64,000 nt of DNA, taken from NCBI RefSeq assembly GCF_010389155.1, contig NC_057767.1, positions 23,385,723 through 23,449,722 of the forward strand. Reading direction: 5' to 3'. The first letter of the stretch is position 1, and each line of letters starts with the position of its first letter. The notes beneath the pieces were generated by a model. It searched no databases, was not told the DNA's origin, and saw nothing but the letters and a program-made list of their open reading frames with translations. This document shows positions 34,423 to 44,830 of the stretch, piece after piece. A program made the translations under genes and the position numbers. Source of the stretch: Erigeron canadensis (lineage: Eukaryota > Streptophyta > Magnoliopsida > Asterales > Asteraceae).

Positions 34423-35590
34423 TAATACGACCATTTTATACCTATCGCCCACATCGTTATTGGTCATTTTATTAAGTGTTTTAAGTTGATTTTATGTGCA
34501 TTTAGCGCGTTTATGGTGTTTGTTAGTGTTTTCAGGCTCTCTAAACAGGTTACGTGTTCATTTGGCACATTTTCTGATGATATTTGGTCAAGGTATAGGT
34601 TCATGAGATCAAGAGTTGTTTAAGTTGAGAAGATAGAAGATTTTGGCAAGTTTACAAATTGGAAGATGAGAGGTTGTGGGTCAGAACATTCAGACTGCGC
34701 CGCAGTGGGAGCATCACCAGCCCACTGCGCCGCAGTCAGGCTAGTGGAAAAAGAGAATCCGGCCAGAAGATTTGGAGTGCGCCGCAGTGGAGGTGACCAT
34801 TACCCACTGCGCCGCAGTCAGCCAAGATAAAAATGTTCACCCAGGTCAGTGGAATTTGGCTGCGCCGTAGTGGGGGCATCACTCGCCCACTGCGCCTATG
34901 TGCACGGGGCATGTGTGTTCTTCGTTAGTGGTACTAGTTGGATGCATATGTGATTTTCAAATGGTTGTTTGTCTATAGGCAATTATCACTAGTTCATGGT
35001 ATGATAGTGAATATCATTTTAATAAAAGGAGTCATTTTGTCAACTTGTTTTATAACGGTTGGTGGTATCACGTTATCTTCACATAGGCATGATTGTTAAT
35101 TTGATAATCAAACAAACTAATAGCTTGTAAGGTTGTCAAAGCATTGGTGGTACCGGCTTGGGTAATTTAACTAGCAACTTAGGTAATCGGGTAACTTGTT
35201 CATGGTTGGTGGTACCACGTGAGCATCTTAATCCTTTTGTGATTACCTTTTCAACTCAAATGAATTTGGTCTTAATTGAATGCAGTCATGTTTGAAGTCT
35301 AGTGAATACAATGTAGATGGTCTTTACTTATATTGTCTGAAACTTTCTCCTACTTTTATGAGTTTTGTCTTTTGAATTCATTTTAATTTATTTGTCAAAG
35401 TGAGAAATTGAGCAACACCCTGTTTTCAAAATCATTTTACTATACAACTAGATTAAACCAATCCCCGAGAACAAACACGGACTTACCTTTTAACTATATT
35501 GCATACGAACGGGTCCACTGCCCGATAGTGTGTAGTAGTGAGTTTTTCGTTATTTCTACTCTATAATTTTAAACTCGATTTAGCACATCA
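34423..35590 (+). repeat. Athila-like 5' LTR with internal deletion
   Basis: Compared with the right LTR, about 430 bp (corresponding to 48292-48719) are missing at 34911, including the TATA box. The left LTR retains six copies of CTGCGCCGCAG as three pairs 30 bp apart (34695/34725, 34777/34807, 34860/34890). Its start has mutated from TGATATGG to TAATACGA. Confidence 0.88.
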
Positions 35591-35596
35591 AGTTTT

Positions 35597-35614
35597 TGGC
35601 GCCGCTGCCGGGGA
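35597..35614 (+). promoter_or_regulatory. Athila-like primer binding site
   Basis: TGGCGCCGCTGCCGGGGA lies just after the 5' LTR. It differs by one base from the complement of the tRNA-Asp 3' end used by Athila elements. Confidence 0.8.
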
Positions 35615-35764
35615 TTGTGTGCCATTTTAGTTGTTAATTTAGTGGTTTGATCCTTCCTCAGGCGTGAGGAAGTTACTTGTTTTATTAGCTTAGTTTTTCT
35701 TTGTTAATCACAGGTGCATTTGACGTGTGGTGTTAGTTGTGTTTGTAGGTTTATTTCTTAGTTG

Positions 35765-36710
35765 ATGAACTTGCGTTCCTCGGGTCGACCTTTGAATAGT
35801 CCTTTGAAGACTCCGACAAGACGTAAGATTAACTTCACAACACCAAGCTCTTTCTAGGCCTCGAGGTGCTTTGCCTAGTAATACTCAGCAGAATCCCATG
35901 CCTCAGTTCAGTCAGGGGCAGAATCAAAGTCCTAACAATGGACAGAAGTACACTCCACCCCCAGTTCGTCAGGAGCAAGCCAAGGCTATTACCACTCGTA
36001 CAGGTAGATCCTATGACCCTCCTACTATGCCTAATGTTGTTGTTTTAGATGTGCAGGATTCAGGAAATGATGATACTGATGTTGAAGAGGAGATTGAGAT
36101 AGAGGATAATCCAACCATGAAGACTCCGGTCACACCTCAAAAACCGACTGTAAAACCCGAGGTTAAGCCATATAAGCCAAAATATCCATTTCCACAGCAG
36201 TTCAAGAAAGCAAAGTTGAAGGAACAGTATGATAAGTTTGTGAATATGATTAAGAATGTTCACATTAATGTTCCTTTAGTTGATTTGATTCAGGGGATGC
36301 CGAATTATGCCAAGTTCATCAAGGAACTTGTAACGGATAAAGGAAAGATGGATGAAGTGAAAACTACATATCTTAATGCTGAGTGTTCTACTATCTTACA
36401 GAACCAAATTCCACCAAAGCTTGAAGATCCAGGGAGTTTCCTTATTACTTGCACTATCCGTACCCTGACTTGTATGGCACTTGCTGATTTAGGTGCTAGC
36501 ATTAATTTGATGCCTTACTCGGTTTGGAGTAAGTTGGCTTCAGGTGTTTTGAGACCTACCCGTATGAGTATTAGACTAGCTGACCATTCTTTTCAGTATC
36601 CCATTGGGATTGCTGAAAACATGACTGTCCGGGTAGGCCATATTGTGTTTCTAGTTAACTTTGTTATCCTCGAAATGGAGGAAGATACGAAGGTACCCCT
36701 TATTCTTTGA
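35765..36710 (+). pseudogene. gag-pro: Athila-like gag remnant and protease
   Basis: The gag N-terminus (ATG at 35764, MNLRSSGRP...) runs into a stop after about 30 codons. The capsid core that should follow is absent, and the sequence jumps to the gag C-terminal linker (QAKAITTRTGRSYDPP, near 35975). The protease domain then reads ALADLGASINLMPYSVW (about 36480), with the usual DLGAS active site. The frame ends at a TGA at 36708-36710, within the LGRPFLNT-like motif. The gag deletion alone would prevent particle formation. Confidence 0.85.
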
Positions 36711-36746
36711 AGACCATTCCTGAATACCGCGGATGCTATCATCCGT

Positions 36747-37325
36747 GTGAAAGATAAGGAAATTTCTCTGGGTGTGGGTACTGATAGAATTGTTTTTAAT
36801 GTTGAAAGGTCTATTAAGCATTCTTATTCTATTGACGAGTCGTGTTTCAGGATTGATGTAATTGATGATGCTTTAGACCGAGAATTTCAGGAACTAATGG
36901 AGATTGATATTAGAGATGAGGAGATCATTGGCTTAGGATGTGGAGATATTAATGATGATGATTTGTTTGCAGAGGTTATGGTGCTTAGCTTGGATGATAC
37001 ACCTCCCGTGGATGAGAGTTTTGAGGAGGTTGTTGCTGATGGAAGTTCAAGGGTGCCAAATTCTGTTGATGTACCACCCACTGATCTGGAGCTTAAGCCA
37101 TTACCTACCCATTTGGAGTATGCTTATTTGTCAGTTGAATCTTCTTTACCCGTGATTATCTCGCCCTCACTCTCGAGTGACGTGAAGGATTGTCTTTTGT
37201 CTGTGCTTCGAGCCCATAAGCGGGCATTTGCTTGGAAGACCACCGATATTCCAGGTATTAGTCCTAATTTTTGCCAGCATAAGATAGATTTTGTTGATGA
37301 TGTTAAGCCCGTTGTCCAGAGATAA
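36747..37325 (+). pseudogene. pol: Athila-like pol linker
   Basis: Acidic linker between protease and RT (VKDKEISLGVG, ELMEIDIRDEE, LKPLPTHLEYAYL) ending at AFAWKTTDIPGISPNFCQHK. This is the conserved lead-in to gypsy RT. A TAA at 37323-37325 breaks the frame just before RT. Confidence 0.85.
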
Positions 37326-38703
37326 AGGAGGCTTAATCCTAACATGAAAGTGGTTGTAAAGAAAGAGGTAATTAAGTTGTTAGATGCAGGGATCGTTTTC
37401 CCTATTGCTGATAGTGCTTGGGTAAGTCCTGACCACTGTGTGCCCAAAAAGGGGGGCATGACAGTTGTTGAAAATGAGAATAAAGAACTTTTCGCCACTA
37501 GGACTATTACGGGTTGGCGTGTTTGTATTGATTACCGTAAGCTTAATGATGCCACCCGTAAGGATCACTTTCCCCTTCCTTTCATTGCTCAGATGTTAGA
37601 GATTCTTGCAGGTAATGAATATTTTTGTTTCTTGGATGGGTTCTCCGGGTACTTCCAAATACCCATTGATCCTAAGGACCAAGAAAAGACCACCTTCACA
37701 TGCCCATTTGGTACTTTTGCTTATCGATGATTGTCGTTTGGTTTGTGTAATGCCCTTGGCACCTTCCAAAGGTGCATGATTGCTATATTCCATGACATGC
37801 TTGAAACCTCCATGGAGGTCTTCATGGATGATTTCTCGGTTTTTGGGGACTCTTTTCATACTTGCTTGTATAATTTAGAAAGGATGTTAGAATGGTACGA
37901 GAGGGCACACCTTGTGTTTAATTGGGAAAAGTGTCACTTCATGGATACCGAGGGTATTGTTTTAGGGCATAAAGTGTCTAAGGCTAGGATTGATGTTGAT
38001 AGGGCTAAGATAGATGTTATAGCCAAATTACCCCCGCCTTCCAATGTGAGTGGGGTAAGAAGTTTTCTTGGACATGCCGGTTTTTACCGCCGTTTCATTA
38101 AAGATTTTTCTAAGATTACTCGTCCGATGACCCACTTGTTGGAGAAGGACATCCCTTTTGTATTTGATGATGCTTGTTTAAGTGCTTTTCATGTTTTAAA
38201 GGAGAAGTTGACTAATTCTCCTATCATGGTTGGTCCGGATTGGAAATTACCATTCAAGTTGATGTGTGATGCAAGTGACTATGCTGTGGGAGCCGTGCTT
38301 GGGCAAAGGGTTGATAAGCATTTCAAGTCGATTTACTTTCCTAGTAAGACCTTGAACCCCGCTCAGCAAAATTACACCACTACAGAAAAGGATTTGCTTG
38401 CCGTGGTCTTTGCCTTTGATAAGTTCAGATCTTATTTGGTATTGAGTAAGACCATTGTTTTCACAGACCATTCAGCCCTAAAATACTTGTTCTCAAAGCA
38501 AGATGCTAAACCTAGGCTTATCCGTTGGATGTTGTTGTTGCAAGAGTTTGATATAGAGACCAAGGATAAGAAAGGTGCTGAAAACTTGGCATCCGACCAT
38601 TTGAGTCATTTGGAAGACCCGAACCGGGAGGAACTTCGAGTTGGGGAGATTAATGATCACTTCCCCGATGAATCTTTAATGTTTATTTCTAACTCTGATG
38701 AAG
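37326..38703 (+). pseudogene. pol: Athila-like RT and RNase H
   Basis: RT motifs appear in order: WRVCIDYRKLNDATRKDHFP (near 37515), then FLDGFSGYFQIPI and FTCPFGTFAYR. A TGA follows at about 37728-37730, where relatives have an ordinary residue, and then LSFGLCNA and the catalytic FMDD (near 37822). The connection has FLGHAGFYRRFIKDFSKI. RNase H reads LMCDASDYAVGAVLGQ, NYTTTEKDLLAVVFAFDKFR and TDHSALKYLF. The frame is cut at SNSDE by a solo LTR, and the continuation VPWFAEIANYL lies at 41124. Confidence 0.9.
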
Positions 38704-41118
38704 TGTAACATCCCAGACTTTTTACTTAACGGTTGACTTGAGTCATTAAGTCAACATTACGTGTCCGTTAAGCCTATAAATGATTTAATGACTATATGTG
38801 TTTAATGTGTTATATGTGCCAGGCTTTGGTGCCTTAATGATTAATGTGCTAAAGTGCTTAAGATATGTTTTATATGCCTTTTGATATGCTTAAAGTGTTT
38901 AATGTGTTGTAAGTATTCCCAATATGTGTTTTGAGCTAAATATGAGCCATAAGGAAACCTAAGGACTAGTTTTGACATAGGTGGAAACTAAAAAACGGTA
39001 TTAGGGTCTTGGAGCAGATCATTAGCTTCTAATTAATCATATTATCCTCTTCTCTTTGAGCCCTAACCATTCCCCATTGCTATAATCAGTTCCTTATTCG
39101 ATTTCATCTTCGTTTGGTTGATTCGAAAGTGTTTTGATCAAGTTTTTACATTCTTTTTATAATCTCCAGGTATTCCAGGTATAATAACATTGATTTCATG
39201 TCCTTTCAAACCCTTGATTCGATTCATAAATGATCTAGGCCTTTAGAGGGTTGACTGGAGTCAAAACCGTGAGTTTTAATCAATTCGGTAACCTAAAACG
39301 ATTGTTGTTGTGTTGCAAATCAATTGGATGTCAAGGGTTGTTTTCATGACATCATTAGAGTCTTAAAATGATGAATTTTGAGGGTTAAAAGTCGTTCATA
39401 AGGTTTGGGGTCGTTTGGGTGTGTTTGGTTAAGTTTTGGAGGTTAAACAATGAGGTTTATGCAGAATCGGGGCTAGCTGCTGCGCAACTAGAAAACAGTG
39501 ACATATAGCTGCGACGCAACTTGGTAGTTGCGACGCAATAGCGACGGAATTTTCAAATGGCCATAACTTTTGAACCGTAACTCCGTTTTTAACAAATAAA
39601 TTATCCATGGAATCGTAAGAGAGTCTACTTTCTAATGGTTATGTTTTTAAAAGATGATTGTGATGTCAAGTTTCCAGAAAGGTTAATTTAGTGAGTGAAT
39701 GTCGAGTTTCGTCGAGTTATGTAAGCTTTAAAGTATTAATCGAATGTCCGATGCATCAAGCCTTGTCATGGGTCATGTTTATAGATACTTAGGCTTGATT
39801 CATGAACAAAAGTAACTAGGTACTTGTTTAGCTTATTATGTCGTTTAATGATTATAGGTAGTCGGGAATAGTTGCAAAGCTCGGTAACTTTAGTTATCGT
39901 TTGCATACGCTTCTACGAGGTAAGATACACTACTTTGACACACTGAGGGTTCAACAAAAGCATGGTTTTCATACAATAACTTCCCTAATGATATCTTGAT
40001 TGCTTATGGGTATTCGGGGTTACATGGGAGGTGTTATGGGCTATGTAAATGACCATTGAGACCTGAAATGCAGTCCCAATGATATGTGATGTGATGTTAT
40101 CTTATGAAATGATATGTACAGTCTTATGATGTAATGAATTATGACACTTGTTGATGATTATTGAAATGTGCATGATTGTATGGCTTGTTCATCTAGTTCA
40201 CTAGACTCTTTAAGTTGCCATGTCACATGCACGTTTAAGGGCCCAAACGTTAATGTGAATTGATGTGATGTGATATATGCTAATGCTCGAGCTATTTTAC
40301 AGAGATGAAAGTGTTAAGCTTAACCCGTACTTGCCTTTGCCAGGGTTGTTCGTTTGATGTGGTTACTTGGGTGGCTCCTTGCAACGAGGTACAACGTGGA
40401 GAGTAATACGGGAGGTCTTACCAGCCCCACTTGTCTTGTACATACGGATTACTCAGGGATTGGCTTGCCATTCCTTAACGACATTGATGGACAGCCGTAA
40501 GGTTAATCCATCTAGTCAGGTGTGACTTATGTTACACTTAAAAGATGTTTAGATGTGATATGTGAAGATGCTAAATATGATTAGGCACCTTTAGGATGAT
40601 CTATCCTATATGAAAGATGATAAATGCAAAGATGTGACGTTATGTGATGATATGTGCCTTAATTATGTAATACGACGCTTATATTAAGTTTTAATTGAAC
40701 AAATGCTTTCTAAACCTTGTGCACTCTTACTTAGCTAATTCGTTAGCTAACATTTATTTTCTTGAAATGTGTTGCCCCCTCAGGTTTAGCAAGCTTTGAG
40801 TGTTGATGAATAAAGAGCAAGGCATAGGTAGATTGCTTGAAGATGAGCATAGTTTACCCATAGTGGCTGCTCCTTCTAGACCTTTGAATTTATGTTAAGA
40901 TGTTTATGAATTGTATTGACTTGTGATCGGTTGTTTTAAGTTGGGCAACCGATGGATTTCCATTTATACTTTTTTCAATGATATGGCTAGTAACACCGTT
41001 TGATGAATAAACCAAACTGAATTTATTGGTTTGGACTTTTAAACGTTTATTCCGCTTTCTTTAACACCGCAAGGTGAAAATTTTTAGAAATCCTTGTTTT
41101 TAAATGATGGGTGTTACA
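38704..41118 (+). mobile_element. Solo LTR, 2,415 bp, in Athila-like pol
   Basis: It starts TGTAACATCCCAGAC and ends GATGGGTGTTACA. The TSD is tgaag on both sides (38699-38703, 41119-41123). Removing it restores the host reading frame (SNSDE|VPWFAE). The TGTAACA...TGTTACA ends suggest a chromovirus-type gypsy LTR, which is an inference. It carries its own GC-rich words (gcgacgcaa and gctgcgcaa at 39479-39547). No internal region remains. Confidence 0.88.
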
Positions 41119-41123
41119 TGAAG

Positions 41124-41868
41124 TTCCTTGGTTTGCAGAAATAGCTAATTATTTGGTTGTAGGTGAGATACCGAATAATTTCACATCCCAGCAAAAGAAG
41201 AAGCTCATATCAGATGCTAAGCATTATTTTTGGGATAGTCCATACTTATTTCATGTTTGTGCAGATGGTATGGTGAGGAGATGTGTAGCTGGAGCTGAGA
41301 CTCGGAAGATTCTTGATGTTTGTCACTATGGTCCAACTGGAGGTCATTACGGTCCTTCAGTTACTGGTAAGAATGTGTTTGATGCAGGTTTCTACTGGCC
41401 AACAATTTTCAAGGAGGCTCAAACTTTAGTAGAGACTTGTGACATATGTCAGAGACAAGGAAGCATCACTAAGCAGGACGAGATGCCTCAGCAGAGCATT
41501 TAGGTATGCGAGGTATTTGATATTTAAGTATAGACTTCATGGGACCATTCTCACCGTCTAACAAGTTCCAGTATATTCTTGTTGCCGTTGACTACGTCTC
41601 TAAATGGGCCGAAGCCAAGGCTTTGCCCACGAATGATGCGAGGGTAGTCATTGATTTCCTTAAACAGTTATTTTGTCGATTTGGTTGCCCTAGAGCTTTG
41701 ATTAGTGACCGAGGAACCCATTTTGCAAATCATCAATTAGCCAAGTTCATGAAGAGGTATGGTGTTGTTCATCATTTTTCTACCTCATATCATCCACAGA
41801 CTAGTGGTCAAGTGGAAAATACCAATAGGGCTTTAAAAAATAATCTTAGAGAAAACTGTTGGAGATAA
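41124..41868 (+). pseudogene. pol: Athila-like integrase
   Basis: The HHCC zinc domain (HYGPTGGHYG ... CDICQRQGS) precedes the catalytic core: DFMGPF (after a stop at 41501), VAVDYVSKWAEAKAL with the first Asp, ISDRGTHF with the second Asp, and HPQTSGQVENTNR with the Glu. Stop and frameshift near 41501-41535 and another near 41866 break the frame. The D-D-E residues themselves are present. Confidence 0.88.
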
Positions 41869-42059
41869 TCCCAAGGTTTGGTCAAAGAAGTTAGGTGACG
41901 CCTTGTGGGAGTTTAGACGGCCTATAAGACGCCGATTGGTACCACACCATACTTGTTGCTCTATGGTAAGACTTGTCATTTACCAATTGAAGTAGAGCAT
42001 AAGGCGTATTGGGCGTTGAGGAACTTGAACTTTGATATGATGGAAGCCGGTGAATTAGA

Positions 42060-42416
42060 ATGTTGCAACTTCATGAGCTCGATGAGCTTTGTTTAGGTGC
42101 ATATGAGAATTCTAGGCTTTACAAGGAGAAGACCAAGGTTTGGCATGACAAAAGGATCCGTAGAAAGAAGTTTAAGGTTGGAGTGAAAGTTTTGTTGTTC
42201 TTGTCAAAAATTAAAATTAAACAACCTAAGCTAACTTCTAGGTGGATTGGACCTTTTGTGATTAAGCATGTGTATCCGTCAGGGTATGTTGAGTTGTTTA
42301 AGCGTGATAGTGACGGCTCGTTCATTGTAAATGGTCATAGAATTAAGCTTCACTTGGAAGAAGAGCAGGTTGAGGGGATAATCGAGGAGATCCCCATTTT
42401 TGAATTTGTAACTTGA
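42060..42416 (+). pseudogene. pol: Athila-like integrase C-terminus
   Basis: Continues pol after a frameshift: RLYKEKTKVWHDKRI, VGVKVLLF, LTSRWIGPFVIKHVYPSGYV and NGHRIKLHLE are typical of the gypsy integrase C-terminal region. It ends at a natural stop, followed by the Athila hallmark cttgagaggcaacccgtg (42461-42480). Confidence 0.85.
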
Positions 42417-42639
42417 AAGTTGGCCGAGTCTAGCTAATGACTCGTAAATAAATTTAGCGCTTCTTGAGAGGCAACCCGTGTTATTTTATTGCATTTTATT
42501 TTCCTTTTATTAGTTAGAATTGATTTTGTTTTGTCAAGAAAGTGCAGGTGCAAATTTGATGTGAAGTGGTTCAGATATGTGAGTTTTTGCTTTTGTTTAA
42601 CAAAAGTTTTCTAAGGAAAAAAGGGAATTCCGGATCAGA

Positions 42640-42760
42640 GAATCCCCACTGCGCCGCAGTGGGGGGGGACATCTTGACTGCGCCGCAGTCCAAACTCTCT
42701 GTCCTGCGAGTAAAAAACGCCCCACTCCGAAGCCCACTGCGCCGCAGTGGGCACGTTGAC
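42640..42760 (+). repeat. GCGCCGC palindromes upstream of env-like ORF
   Basis: CTGCGCCGCAG starts at 42649, 42678 and 42737. The first two are 29 bp apart and the third lies 59 bp further. The same palindrome with the same spacing occurs in the LTRs of this element. Confidence 0.8.
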
Positions 42761-42977
42761 CAGTCAAGCAAGGGATCGAGTAATAAGTTAGTCAAAGGGG
42801 GGGGGGGAGGTTACTTTTTCATCACAAAAATTTATTTCTATCTCTCTCTCTTACTCAAAAAAACCGAAAATTATATCCTAAAAACCCTCCTTTGCTCCGA
42901 TTTTCACCTCTAGTTTCACATCAATCTTGCAAATTTTCTTCCTCTTTTCTCTTAAAGTATCATCTATCATCATCACC

Positions 42978-44830
42978 ATGGGAAAAGAGGTAAGTTTTCT
43001 TGATTTTTCTTTGTAATTTCTTTAATTTTTCATTTTTAATTTTTAGGGTTTTTATTTCCGAACTAATTTGTGGGTTTTGTTAGTTATGTGGTACTAAAGC
43101 TTATGGGGTGTTTAATTTCTCTTCTATAACACTTGTTTGTCCCAATTTGTGTTGAAATTGAAATTAGGGTTTTGAAAATTTGGGGCTTTTTGATGAATAA
43201 GTGTGGGGGAGGATTAATGTTTGATTATGAGTTGATTATTGCTTATTGATGCTGATGCTGATGTAATGATTGATTACCCCTAAAATTGTGGCTTCGTGTC
43301 GTGTTAAAGGGAAGAACTTGCCCAGAAAATCATACCACTGCGCCGCAAAGGTGGTGTGTCTTGCCCACTGCGCCGCAGTGGGTGACTTGTGACCTACACG
43401 TGTTTCTTACCCACTTTGCCGCAGTAAGGGATGCCAAGTCCCACTGCGACGCAGTGGGAACTCACTGTCCAGATTTTTGGTAATTGATCAAAAATTTAGT
43501 TTTGCATTCCTTACATCTCATAATTGTTTGCTTTAATGTTTATGATTGCATACTGCTAGTGGGGTTGACAAGAGGAAGCAAACTGAAGATGGAACTAGCG
43601 GGACTGCCGATGTCCCTGCTAAGGCAACAAGGAGAGAACCGGCAGTGCTGAATCTTAATTTTTGGTCGGGAGACTTAAACGAGAAGCATGCTTGGTTAGA
43701 GTTTGACGGGGTTAGGCAACCCCACAAGAACAATTTTTTGAACAAGCTTGCCTCGCTTCATAAGCAAGTTATTTTTCCCACCCCGGTTTCTTGATCAATC
43801 TGATGCTCGTTTTTTTGGGGTCCAAGGAGATATTGGGAGTTGGTTTAATATAGAAGCTAGGGTTACTTGTGATATGTGGAAACAAATTTTTCTTAACAGG
43901 GAACCGATTCTTCGTAAATTATGCTTAGAGTTTTATTCTACGTTGAAATTGACTAAAGAATTGCATAAGGTTAAGGACATTTTTGAAGAAAGAGTTGTTA
44001 TGTTTTTCTATGGGGGATAGCAGAGTAAGCTGTCTATTGCTGAGTTTGGGTATTATGCGGGAATGTATTCTAGGCAAGAGTTGGATGACAGGGATTTTAG
44101 GCAGTTGTTGAGACGTGGTTTTTATGTGAAAACTGATTTAGGTGATGGTGAGTCCAGTTCCCAATATTGGACTCAGATTTTTAGAGGGGAGGCTTGGCCT
44201 ACTGGTGGGTCAGTTAGTATGTCGAAGATTAGGAGTGTCAAGCTGAGGTTGTTGAATAGGATGATTGTGACATTTTTGGTTCAAAGGTCCACACACTGGG
44301 ACAAGGCGTACCAGTTGGATCTATGTTTGATTAAGTTGTTCTCTGAGGGGGCTCCCAGGAAGTTTGCGTTGGCCCCTATGGTTGTGCTGGATAGTATGTG
44401 TAATCACTCCGACTCGGAGTTGGTTTTGGGGCACTTCATCACCCGGATTTATTAGAGGATGGGTGTATTTGATTCTGAGGAGTGCCAGACCCATCTGTCC
44501 CCACAGGTTAATCAGGAAGATTATCATGTGAAAGAGTTGATTAAAGCGAAAATTGTTAAGAAGGGGCCGGGGAGCCAGCCTGCCAGATTGATGGATGATA
44601 CTGGTGTTATTGGAGCGCCACCTCTGGATGTGGAGCCAGCTGATGTTGAGATGGGAGATGCCCCACCAGAGGCACCTAGGATTCGTGGTCGCAGCATCCC
44701 TGTCCCGAGGTCATTTGATCTCACACTTTTGGGACAGACCGTGCAGAACATATATGATGATCAGTAGGCTAGTCGACAGGCATTTGATGAGTACCAGCGT
44801 AGGATGGACCAGGATACGACTTGGATTGGT
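42978..44830 (+). pseudogene. Athila-like env-position ORF, possibly spliced
   Basis: A CT-rich leader (42840-42970) leads to ATG at 42978 in the context catcaccATGG. After four codons (MGKE) a strong donor, GAG|GTAAGT, follows. An open frame resumes at about 43561 (VDKRKQTEDGT) and includes NLNFWSGDLNEKHAWLEF. After a frameshift it continues with RFLDQSDARFFGVQ, LCLEFYSTLKLTKEL and VVMFFYGG, then a stop, AEFGYYAGMYSRQELDD, and FALAPMVVLDSMCNH. An acidic, Pro-rich tail follows (RIRGRSIPVPRSF). This layout is that of the Athila ORF downstream of pol (Pfam PF03078-like, from memory). Acceptor AG at 43571-43572 would join in phase. Several stops make this copy inactive. Confidence 0.75.
43330..43455 (+). 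repeat. GCGCCGC palindromes in the putative intron
   Basis: Four copies or variants of CTGCGCCGCAG start at 43338, 43368, 43414 and 43444. They form two pairs, each exactly 30 bp apart, with unrelated spacer sequences. Confidence 0.8.

Noticed and set aside
42566..42913. Open frame with repeated APQ/AAQ residues before the env-position ORF
   Set aside because: The residues come from the CTGCGCCGCAG palindromes; the frame has no homology and overlaps the putative leader.
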